Shown here one piece after another: positions 55,254 through 64,000 of a stretch of DNA of 64,000 nucleotides. The notes beneath the pieces are model-generated. The model saw only the letters and a list, made by a program, of their open reading frames with translations, made no database searches and was not told where the DNA came from. The stretch is taken from contig CM058230.1 of assembly GCA_030180135.1 (NCBI GenBank), positions 10,789,082 to 10,853,081 of the forward strand, given 5' to 3'. This stretch comes from Orychophragmus violaceus (Eukaryota > Streptophyta > Magnoliopsida > Brassicales > Brassicaceae). Each line of letters begins with the position of its first letter. Within the stretch, counting starts at the first letter, position 1. The position numbers and the translations under genes were made by a program.

Positions 55254-56456
55254 TGATAGGCTCTTTAAGTTTTAATCCTATTCTACTGCAAGTGCACAGG
55301 TAATGCAATTATAGTATAAAAGGTATCGAATCCCACAGAGACTCTAGACCCTACGATAGATTTTAGAACGGTCAAGTTAAACTAGGAGAAAGTAATGAGA
55401 AACTAAAAAGCAAGCAGAAAAGTAAATCAGGTAGCAGGAGTGGTTTGTAAGCAATCAACTAAAAGCGTTAAGTCTAGGGAGTTCTCAGGAAATCAAATAA
55501 GCAGATCAGATAGTCAGTCAGGATCAAATTAAGTACGGTTCTAGAACTCAAACACGGATATAGAACTAACCAACTTTCGTTGTGAGAATTCTCTAAGTCT
55601 AATAGCAGAAATCCAAATTTCTTTGCAATTCCTAACAGATTAAACTAGCCTTAAGTGCAAGTTCGATATGTTCACAATTCAATTAAACCAAATTTCTTTG
55701 CGAGTAATTCAATTGCTCAACCTAAATAGTTCAGATTCTAAATCTCACTTCGGTGTCAATTTAACAACCTAAAGTCTAGATTCTAAGTGATCAGGTTAGA
55801 AACTAGTGTTAAGCACAATTCAGGTTGAAGAACAAATATGATATAAATCCTTAACTGAATAAATAAATCTAGCAAGTTATGAAATCCCTAACGAGAATCC
55901 CTAAACCTAACTATGAATCTACTCAGACATGATTGATGAAAACATAATCGATGAATAAATAGATTGCATAAATAAAGAGTAAGAAACAAAGGGGTTCGAA
56001 ATCTTCTCCAAAAGCATGAAGCAATACAGGTTCAGATCAGCCCCAAAAAGCTCTAAAAACTCTCAGCTCAAAGTATGAAAGCGTAACTAAAACTATTTGT
56101 AAAAACCTAATTATATAAGCATAATCACGTCTTGGGGCTTCTTTGTAAATACTGGAACATCTGGAAAAATCTGCAATTTCAGCATTCTTCATTAAACTCG
56201 CCGAGAAAGGCCCATCTCGCTCGTGTGTCGATCGATGCACAAGGTGTGTCGATCGATGCAATCCTCTGTTTTGGACAGTGAACTCTATCTCTCGGGTCAA
56301 ATATCCAAAATGCTCCAGAATGCTCCATAATCTCCAATTCCGCTCCAAACATGCATGTACCTAATAACACATGTAAATGACTCTAAAGAAACATCAAAAG
56401 ACTCTAAAAAAATATTTATATAATGGTCTAAAACCAGTGAAAACCATGATATATTA
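55254..56456 (-). repeat. Athila-B 5' LTR
   Basis: 1203 bp; its outer terminus reads TATTA on plus instead of TATCA, a single change. Otherwise almost identical to 47513-48713. Confidence 0.9.
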
Positions 56457-56461
56457 TTAAC

Positions 56462-58516
56462 CGACTTGATCAACTCTTCATCATGCGCTTGAGCCAAACG
56501 TACTCTAGTCAACAGATCCGAATGATCTGCTGCTCCTAGGAAGAGAGGTTCATTGTCCACTGACAATGCGTTTAGGTGCAAGAACCTAACCAATCCGACC
56601 AAGGTCTCTGCATCCTTTTCAACGGCCATTTCGGTCCTTTTTCGGCTCAAGGCATCTGCTACCAAGTTTGCTTTCCAAGGATGGTAAGTGATGTCTAGAT
56701 CGTAATCTTCCACCAACTCCATCCATCTTCTTTGCCTTAAGTTCAAGTCAGGCTGAGTGAACACATACGTCAAGCTACCAAGTTTGCTTTCCAAGGATGG
56801 TAAGTGATGCCTAGATTGTAATCTTCCACCAACTCCATCCATCTTGTGGTCGGTGAATAGTTTTACTTTGGCTCCGTAGAGATAACATCGCCAGATCTTA
56901 AGTGAAAATACTACCGCAGCCATTTCAAGATCATGAGTTGGGTAATTACCCTCATGTTTCCTCAGCTGCCTTGAGGCATAAGCAATCACCTTCCCGTCCT
57001 ACATCAGTACGCATCCCAAACCTTTCCGGGACGCATCTGTGTAAACCACATAAGGCACGTGTTCTACATGCAAGGTTAGAATAGGTGATTTGGTTAGCAT
57101 ATCCTTCAAGACTTGAAAACTTTTCTCAGCGACTTACGTCCATTCGAACTTTCACGTTCTTTCCGGTTAGCTTAGTCATAGCCTTGGCCAAGCTTGCAAA
57201 AACCTGGATGAACCTTCTGTAGTAACCGGCTAGCCCGAGGAACTTCTGACCTCGGTCGCGTTCCTTGGCCGCGGCCACGCCTTCGTCTGACACAATGTGT
57301 CCAAGGAAACCAATCCGCCTTTGCCATAAGCTACACTTGCTTAACTTGGCATAGAGCTTCTGCACCATTAAGGTTTCCAATATGATCTTCAGATGTTCAA
57401 GGTGTTCTTTCCGGTCTTTGGAATAAACAAGGATGTCATCAATGAATATGATCACAAACTTGTCTAGCCATTCCCGAAAGACCCGTTCATCATTTTCATG
57501 AATGCAGTTGGTGTATTTGTTAGACCAAATGGCATGACTACAAACTCGTAGTGTCCATACCGAGTTATAAACACGGTTTTCCTCACGTCCTCAGGTGCAA
57601 TCAGGATTTGATGGTATCCCGTTGCTAGATCGATCTTGGAAAACACGGTTGAACCCTTTAGTTGATCCAACAATTCATCTATCTGAGGCAATGAGCACTT
57701 GTTCTTCACAACCGAAGGCTTCAGTCCTTCTTCTTGACGAATAGAACGGGAGCTTCCCATGGAGAACTGCTCGGCCTGATAAAGCCTTTGTCAAGCAGCT
57801 CTTCCAGCTGTTTCTTCAACTCAGCCATCTCGGCTGGGGCCATTCGGTATGGCGCCTTAGATAGTGGTTTTAATCCTGGCTCGAGTTCAATGACGAACGA
57901 ATCAGACCGGTCAGGCGGCAAGCCTTCTAGGGCCTTGAAAACGTCCTCAAAGTCTCTGACCACGGGGATTTCCTCGATCTTAGTCTTCGTTCCGACTTCC
58001 TTCGTCGTGATGGTGGCTAGGTATGCTTCACATCCCCATTCCAACATTCGTTCTGCTTGGATAGCAGAGACGACCAGACTCCCTGAAGTCGGTCCTACTC
58101 CTTGGAATTCCACTTTTCCTTCTAGTGTATCGAACTTTACTCTTCCCCAATGAAATTCAATAGTGGCTTGGTTCTGTCCAAGCCAATCCATACCCAAGAT
58201 CACTTCGTGATGTTTGAGTTGGACAACTACTAGATAGGCTGGCATACTCACGCCTCCAATGGAGACTGGTATGTCCTTGACCAATCCTAGCATAGGCATT
58301 ACTTGCCCACCGGCCGCATTTACAATGCCATGCCCGTCTACTTATTCCTTTGGGAAGAAGCCTTTCCCAATCATTCAGGGACTCACAAAACTGTGTGTCG
58401 CCCCAAATTAAAATAGTGTGAGTGTTTCTACACCACCAATTGTAACGGTCTCTACACATTCCCCCAAATGTCTAAGTACCCCGCCCTTTTCCCCAAAATG
58501 TATGCAATGCATTTAC
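56462..58516 (-). pseudogene. Chromovirus protease, reverse transcriptase and RNase H, broken
   Basis: From right to left: a protease-end stretch (VILGMDWLGQNQATIEFHWG; the catalytic Asp motif is not seen and the region around 58350 is damaged), the RT start (KPLSKAPYRMAPAEMAELKK, SSPWEAPVLFVKKKD), RT core (SKIDLATGYHQI, PFGLTNTPTAFM, FIDDILVYSKD with the catalytic Asp pair), thumb region (GLAGYYRRFI) and RNase H (AYASRQLRKHEGNYPTHDLE). Frameshifts occur near 57740, 57460 and 57126. A 116-bp tandem duplication at 56659-56845 disrupts RNase H. It ends at the Athila-B insertion. Confidence 0.85.
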
Positions 58517-59996
58517 TTAATTGAAAAAGTAGAGGTCTAGTGACGTACCAGTGATCGCATCGTAGGAGCCGGCCACGCCAGAATCCTTCATCAGTTCGTA
58601 GACTCGGGGTGTACCGGCCTGGCCCTTGGCCTTTACCGCGCGACCTTCTTGTCCCCGGTTCCCTTCTGGTGCTCTCTGCTTTTCACCTTGCAGCTTCGGG
58701 AAATCACGCATGTAATGCCTGGTCTTTCCACATTGGAAGCACGTCAACGGTCTTTCTGTCACCCTTTCTTGCCCCTTGTTTTGTGGAAAGCTTGTGACTT
58801 CGTGGTCTTTGCTTCCATACTTCGCACATACCTTCCCGGCTTTCCAACACTCCCCCAAGTGATGTTTTCCACATGTGGTACATTTGGTGCGGTCAGAGGA
58901 TTGGCGATCAGCCCCCACTTGATCCCATTTCCTCTTTAGGTTCTTCCCAGGTCGGCTGGTCACTTTGTCATGTGCCTTAGTGCCCACGCGGTTCTCCTCA
59001 GCCATGTTGGCTTCCACAGTAGCAGCTCGTTCGACCAGCTCGGAGACTGTGTCATAGGAACAAACCGAGCAGTGGGTACGCAGCTCCACTTGCAGGTTGC
59101 GAAGGAAACGACGCATCTGAGCTGGCTCGTCCTCAACATCTCGTCCCACATAACGTCCGAGGCGGTCAAAATCTGCCTCGTACTCGCGAACCGTCTTGTG
59201 GCCTTGGACCAAGTTCAAGTACTTTCCTTCCATACGAGCCCAAGCCTCAGCCGGGAAGTACTTCCGGTTGAACTCAATGTCAAAGTCTGCAAACGAGTCA
59301 ATGAGACCCTTGGTGCGCCTGTCCATGGACAGCCACCAGTTATGCGCATCCCCTTCCAGTAAGTGGACCGCAATATCCTTCTGATAGTCCTCAGGACAAC
59401 GGGTACTCATCAGCCTCAAGTGGGTCTGCACTTCCCTTGAAATGCTTTGTGTCCAACTTGGTGATGCGGCCAAGTACGTTGAGATAGTCCACCTTACGGC
59501 CCTTTTTAGGAACTGGTGAATCTATCACTACTACATCTGGCTCATCATCACTCGGATCCGTAGTCTCCGAGACTTGGATCCATAGCTCACACTCAGCCGG
59601 TTTCTTACCAGAAATGTTCTGGTTCAGTACCGTAAGCTGGTCCTTGACCGCTTTCAGCATGGTCCACATATGGCCGATGTTCGGGGCCACCGTCAATGGC
59701 TCACCATCACCGCCCATATCATCATCCTACTCATGGCCGGTCTCAGTGTGAACCGCATGAGATGAGGACTCGCCTACTTTCTCCTGTTCACCCACAACTT
59801 GGACTTCTGGTTCTTCAACCCTGTACATGTTGGGAGCGTTTGGATCCGTGGGTCCAGTGCTCCTCTGGGTAACCTCAGGACCGGTTAACCCATGAGTGAC
59901 AGGTGTGGCATGGCGCTTGGATCCTTGTCCGTTCCCAGCCACCTCCTTGTCCTTAGTACGCTTTGACATGCTTTTTCCAACCTGGAGATTCAACAA
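58517..59996 (-). pseudogene. Chromovirus gag
   Basis: The N-terminal frame starts at 59996 (or MSKRTKDKEV inside it) and has a TAG at 59727, then continues in the same frame to 59391. A frameshift leads to the retrotransposon gag domain (HLLEGDAHNWWLSMDRRT, FNRKYFPAEAWARMEGKYL) and two zinc-knuckle-like parts: CTTCGKHHLGEC and CFQCGKTRHYMRDF, the latter missing its last Cys. It stops at 58517. Confidence 0.85.
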
Positions 59997-60115
59997 GACT
60001 AGTCATTCTAAGCAAGCAATTATCAAGTCCTAAACAAGTCTAAAAATATCTACACGGACATCTAACCCCGGATGAGTGGTGTAGCCCTTAACCCATAGCC
60101 TAGGAAATAACTACA

Positions 60116-60127
60116 CTCTGATACCAA
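60116..60127 (-). other. Chromovirus primer binding site (initiator Met tRNA)
   Basis: Minus strand TTGGTATCAGAG, the common plant primer site, just inside the 5' LTR. Confidence 0.85.
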
Positions 60128-60129
60128 CT

Positions 60130-62025
60130 TGAAACACCCCATCCCGGCAATAACCCCAAGACGGATGTCCCACTATCCAATCCGACCTATGTTGAGGTTC
60201 ATTCGCGAACCTCAACCCTATTTGTTCCATACTTAGCCAGTCTAAACAGTTATTCATTCCATTTAATCAATTCATTCCATTCTATTCTAAGGCAATAAGC
60301 AAAACATAAGAGAAATAGACATTTTAGTGATAATCAAAGGTACCAATACAATGTAGTTCAAATGGCATTATGCTATAAAGAGTGTATGTCCTAATAATGC
60401 TTATCTATCTTAACACACCACTCGTCTCTTGGGTCCTTGTGTCCGCTCCTAGGATGAATCACCCCCATGATCCTCTTTATGACATGAAACCAAATAGTTC
60501 ATGAATAATCTTTACATAAGTTAAACCAATCAACTTAGCATTTCTACGATTCTATATGATCCCATATTTCCCCAGTGCAATTCGCAACTTATAATTCCTT
60601 CTAAGTTATTTACTACACGCCCCATGTTTCAAAGTACAATACACGTCCAGACCGGTACATGGTTCACGACCGTAACACGTTTTGTGGTCGTCCGTACACG
60701 TCCGTGAGGACGTCCGTGTACGTTCGTGCTGTCGTCCGTGTACATCCGTGCGTTCGTACCAACGTCCGTCGCGGTCATCCATTACGGTTGTTCGTGTGTC
60801 AACGCGGATGTACCGTGCGATCGTACCAGCGATCGTCTGTAGACGTGCGCGGGACCGTCCCGAAGGACTTACGGACGTACCGCGGTTTAGTCGCTCGCCC
60901 GCGAACAGACGCGACTGTTCGTACGAATGGATGCGATCGTCCGTTGACGGTTGTGATCGATCCTTTGGTCCGTACGACGGTCCTCGGTCGCACTTGATCA
61001 TCCCATGGTCGCGTCAAGCTTCCCGTGGTGCATGATCGCCATACCATGCGGCCAACGCTCAGTTCATGGTCGCGTTCAATCCGGATGAACTTATCCGATT
61101 CACGCTAAGGCTGGCCACACTCCAGTCTCTCGGTCTTCGGCCGAACATCCCTCTAGATGGTCCGTTCAACCGTTCAAGACGCGATAGCCCATTACAGCCC
61201 TTAAGCGTGGATTAAATCGCACCCAAAACCATTCATGGCTTCCTTCACGACCATGGCCTTTGGCCGGTCGTGCAAGACTAGAACATGATCGCATTTTAGT
61301 CCGAGTACAGGTTTTTCCTATAGCCGGTTTTGATCAGAAAAAGTAAAAGAAACATAATCCGGCCACATGATCAATTCGGCCATTTGCCCAATGGCTTGGC
61401 CATGTCCGACATAGAAAAGGGCTCGGATTTTACCTTGGATGTTGTGGTTGATTTGCCATGATCCTTGGCTGTTTCTCCAGCCATGGTTCCAATCCAAACT
61501 CGCCTTATTCAACCACCAAACACTTAGATTCGCCGGCCTCCTCCTTGAAGAATTCCGGCCACCAACTCTCTTTCTTACTCACGATTTTATGGCCTTGTGC
61601 CTTAGAAAAATTCTGGGTTTTTCCCTTTGTATGTGTGTGCGCAAAAATGACTCCCAAGTGGCCTATTTATAGCCTTAGCCATCGCCCATAACCGCCCATA
61701 AGAAGGGTTGCCTTTTGTTGGGTGAATGGACACAACTTGTCATTGGTGTCCATTTGCTTATGAGCCTCTTGGTCAGCTAGTCTAACACTTGCACACTCCA
61801 GCTAGCTAAGTTCAGCTAGCTACCAGTTGCCTTAGCTGATTAGCTCAGCTGCTCGGCTTGTTTTAGCTAACCCATACTATTTCCAGTTGGTTATTTTGAG
61901 ATCAAGCTCCTTTCCAGCTGAGCTTGACCTTTTTCTGCTTACGGAAAGCTCTTATTGATCGCCCTCGATCTTAAGTTTGGTCTTATGGTTCCATAGACAA
62001 CCCAGGCCGGCTTGGGAATGTTACA
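60130..62025 (-). repeat. Chromovirus 5' LTR
   Basis: 1896 bp. It is longer than its partner by repeat-number change in the CGTCCGTG tract (60688-60780). The frames of 60-130 codons across it are not conserved and are not genes. Confidence 0.9.
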
Positions 62026-62030
62026 AATGT

Positions 62031-62750
62031 AACAATTCTGATGTGAATATAAAATGAAATTAAATCTTATACCATATCGACCAAAAAAAACCAAAATCAT
62101 GTATTGTCTTGCCACTAACCGAAAAATATACATAAATTAACTAACAAATAAAATAATATATGCACATTCGTACGGGTCAATCACATAGTAGTGTTAGTAA
62201 ATTGAAAGGTTCAAAAATTATTGGATAATGACATGCATATTTTGAAATATTGCCCACATGGTCTGGTGAGGAGACTTGGAAATGTGTTAACATCATTCTT
62301 CTCCGTTTAGATTTTCTCTAGATACAAAAACATGATTATGTGGGAAGTCTCGGTTTGGGTTCAATTTGGCTTTGAAAGTTAATATGGCAGTCCAATAATA
62401 GATGATGTGGCTATCCACTAAAATTAGTCGAAAAGTATTACAAACTCGGGGTAGGTAGTTTGGTGGTCTTTCGGAAAGAAGTCCACTCTATAGCACTTCA
62501 GTGCGTTTCTATCGGGGCTAGTCAGATCAACCGATAGAATATACAAAAAAAAATTGAAATATTTATAATTTATAAGGACATTATAATTACTATTATTTGT
62601 TTATGTATGATCCATGTTTTCTTTTTCTTTTTTGATCCATGTTTTACGTGTTTTTCTTTTTATCACAAAATACATATATTCATGAGTTGAGTACCTTTCT
62701 CTGTTTATCGAATGTCTTGGCTTACGCTCTTAAACATAGGACTAGCCCTC
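62031..62750. other. Intergenic sequence, nothing recognised
   Basis: Mixed, AT-rich sequence with no supported feature. Confidence 0.4.
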
Positions 62751-62754
62751 AGAT

Positions 62755-63009
62755 ATAAAACCGAACCGAAATTATCGAACCGAAACCGAACCGAATTTTA
62801 ATGAACCGAAACTGAACCGAACCGAAGAAAAAAACCGATTGGTAGTTTTTTTAAAAATAGAAAAAACCGAAAAACCGAACCGAAAAACCGAATTCCCTGA
62901 CCTATTATTCATTATTGTAGACTTGTAGTTGTCGATCGGTTTAGATTTTCATAAAAGTTTCAATCTTCCAATATATATATATACTTTTGTCAGTTTGTGT
63001 TTGTATGTT

Positions 63010-63043
<34 letters not shown>

Positions 63044-63205
63044 TTGGAATATAAAATCGAACCGAAATTATCGAACCGAACCGAACCGAAGTTTTATGAA
63101 CCGAAACCGAACCGAACCGAAGAAAAAAACTGATCGGTAGATTTTTTAAAAACAAAAAAAAAACCGAAAAACCGAAAAACCGAACCGTAACCGAACCGAA
63201 GTCCC
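62755..63205. repeat. ACCGAACCGAA-rich repeat, duplicated, with (TA)n tracts
   Basis: A unit containing AAATTATCGAACCGAA, then ACCGAACCGAAGAAAAAAAC, occurs at 62755-62900 and again at 63047-63200. Between them are (AT)n tracts at 62971-62983 and 63012-63041. It resembles the CCGAA-rich element at 41880-42517 in composition, but no common ends were found. Confidence 0.6.
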
Positions 63206-63307
63206 ATGCCTACATAGGACGTTGTACTTCACATATAACGTGTTCACTAACTCCTTAGCATCAGATTCAGATATCACTGTCAACAGCCTGGAGATGTCAT
63301 TGGATAA

Positions 63308-63560
63308 GAGCAGGTACATTGGGGGTATCCTAAGGGAGTTTCTTAAAAAAAAAAAATTAAAATATTGTGGGTCTCACGTGGACCCCACGTGAACAGTATA
63401 CATACCGAGTCTTAAAATCCTTATATAAGGATCGACTCTTCATTGTTCACGCCACGTGGCGTGTAGCCATTGGTCCTTTTTTTTTGGCATCTGAGAAAAA
63501 AAAAATTATAAATTTTTTTTTTTTAAGAACCCCTAATGGGTTACACGAATGTACCTGCTC
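63308..63560. mobile_element. MITE, copy 2 (GAGCAGGT family), Harbinger-type target site
   Basis: The ends GAGCAGGTACATT and its inverted complement are flanked by TAA on both sides (63305-63307 and 63561-63563). The inner CACGTGGACCCCACGTGAACAG and CTTATATAAGGAT are shared with the copy at 41275-41562 in reversed orientation. It is 253 bp and non-coding. Confidence 0.8.
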
Positions 63561-63563
63561 TAA

Positions 63564-64000
63564 AAATAGTAAAATTATCCATATAACCATGAAACAACCA
63601 CAATTTTCGTAACTTTCTCAAATAGTTATAAAATGTTATAAAAACCACGAAAATCTCAAATAACCACAAAAACTAGTTAGAATGCTTACAGGAAAAAGAA
63701 CATTAAGCTATTTTTGGTAACTATAGTATTGTGGCTAATTTTATGGTTGTTTGATTTGTTTCTTAACTATTTAAATTTTTGGTGATATTTTCATGATTAT
63801 TTAAGAAAGTCATGAAAACAGTGGCAGATATTTCGAGCTATAAAAATAATTATCATTAGACATTTTGCCTCCCAATTTTTGTTTATCATAAAATTTTGAT
63901 AAAATAGCACATGCAACACACACATGCAACTCATTTTCTCCTGAAAAATCTTCTACACATCCTCCGCTTTGTGCGCGTGACGCCTCTCCGGCTACCGGTT
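63564..64000. other. Window edge, unassigned
   Basis: 63580-63830 has short ATAACCACRAAA/TTGTGGCTA-like inverted repeats that recall CACTA subterminal repeats, but no element end is visible. The last ~100 bp is C/T-rich and less AT-rich, as a gene leader might be; the gene itself would lie outside. Confidence 0.3.

Larger units (their letters stand above)
47513..56456 (-). mobile_element. Non-autonomous Athila-like element (Athila-B), nested in the chromovirus
   Basis: LTRs 47513-48713 and 55254-56456 are nearly identical by eye. A perfect TTAAC duplication lies at 47508-47512 and 56457-56461. The tRNA-Asp primer site at 55230-55247 and polypurine tract at 48714-48725 set minus orientation. 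Coding content is gag-pro (52492-55034, with stops) and an intact 501-aa Athila-type ORF (50144-51649). There is no RT, RNase H or integrase, so it must have been mobilised in trans. Removing it joins the chromovirus frame at the RNase H-integrase region. Confidence 0.92.
44216..62025 (-). mobile_element. Ty3/Gypsy chromovirus (Del/Tekay-like), host of a nested Athila
   Basis: LTRs at 44216-46089 and 60130-62025 (TGAAACACCCCATCCC...GATGTTACA as read on plus). The initiator-Met tRNA primer site at 60116-60127 and polypurine tract at 46090-46103 set minus orientation. The flanks are GATGT (44211-44215) and AATGT (62026-62030), a 5-bp duplication with one change. The internal order gag, protease, RT, RNase H, integrase, chromodomain-like end is that of chromoviruses. 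It is interrupted at 47513-56456 by an Athila-like element and has many stops and frameshifts. It is older than its insert. Confidence 0.9.

Noticed and set aside
47513..56456. Endogenous virus with envelope gene
   Set aside because: The extra ORF matches the Athila ORF family; no membrane segments or envelope features are visible, and no integrated plant DNA virus signatures were found.
57734..58153. 139-codon plus-strand frame
   Set aside because: Antisense shadow of the chromovirus protease/RT frame.
60606..61047. Several open frames of 80-130 codons on both strands of the chromovirus LTR
   Set aside because: They come from a CpG-rich, stop-poor repeat tract inside an LTR, and the partner LTR does not keep the same frames.

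Overview
This is plant nuclear DNA, almost certainly from a Brassicaceae species other than Arabidopsis thaliana. The evidence is spliced genes with GT/AG introns, AT-rich intergenic sequence, tRNA-derived SINEs, CACTA elements, Athila-type and chromovirus LTR retrotransposons. From memory, the three neighbouring genes (VMA22-like, SAUL1/PUB44, F-box) keep the order seen on A. thaliana chromosome 1 around At1g20770-At1g20790. That correspondence was not checked by a search.

Layout. 1-5800 is repeat-derived: a RNase H remnant of a LINE in tandem duplicate, two copies of one SINE family in opposite orientation, and a decayed CACTA-like element that holds a Harbinger-like insertion and a promoter/ORF-like segment. 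6427-13026 is the gene island: a six-exon VMA22/CCDC115-like gene (minus), divergently paired with a three-coding-exon SAUL1/PUB44-type U-box/ARM E3 ligase gene (plus), then a single-exon F-box gene (minus). 13713-20444 is a deleted Athila-like element (minus) that contains a solo-LTR-like block. 20968-28040 and 36548-38220 are two direct copies of one segment carrying a short NAC gene. The first copy is broken and split by an L1-type LINE; the second has an intact-looking 181-aa NAC gene. Between them lies a LINE ORF1-type pseudogene (zinc knuckle) interrupted by a complete-ended 6.7-kb CACTA element. 39888-41056 is a third NAC copy, a plus-strand pseudogene. 44216-62025 is an old Ty3/Gypsy chromovirus (minus) with a younger non-autonomous Athila-like element (47513-56456) inserted in its pol gene. 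The right edge has CCGAA-rich repeats and a MITE whose sister copy is at 41275.

How the parts relate. The host genes are few: a vacuolar ATPase assembly factor, a ubiquitin ligase, an F-box protein and a NAC protein. The rest is layered transposon history, datable by nesting: chromovirus before Athila, NAC segment before LINE, ORF1 element before CACTA.

The least explained signal is a family of 14-bp inverted-repeat motifs in both Athila-like elements. The core is CGAYCG, the 4-nt arms are interchangeable, and the motifs usually come in pairs or triples spaced 20-22 bp. They occur in the LTRs, leader and internal spacers, and even inside the gag-pro reading frame. Percent identities are by eye only, and exon borders were worked out by hand from frame and GT/AG.
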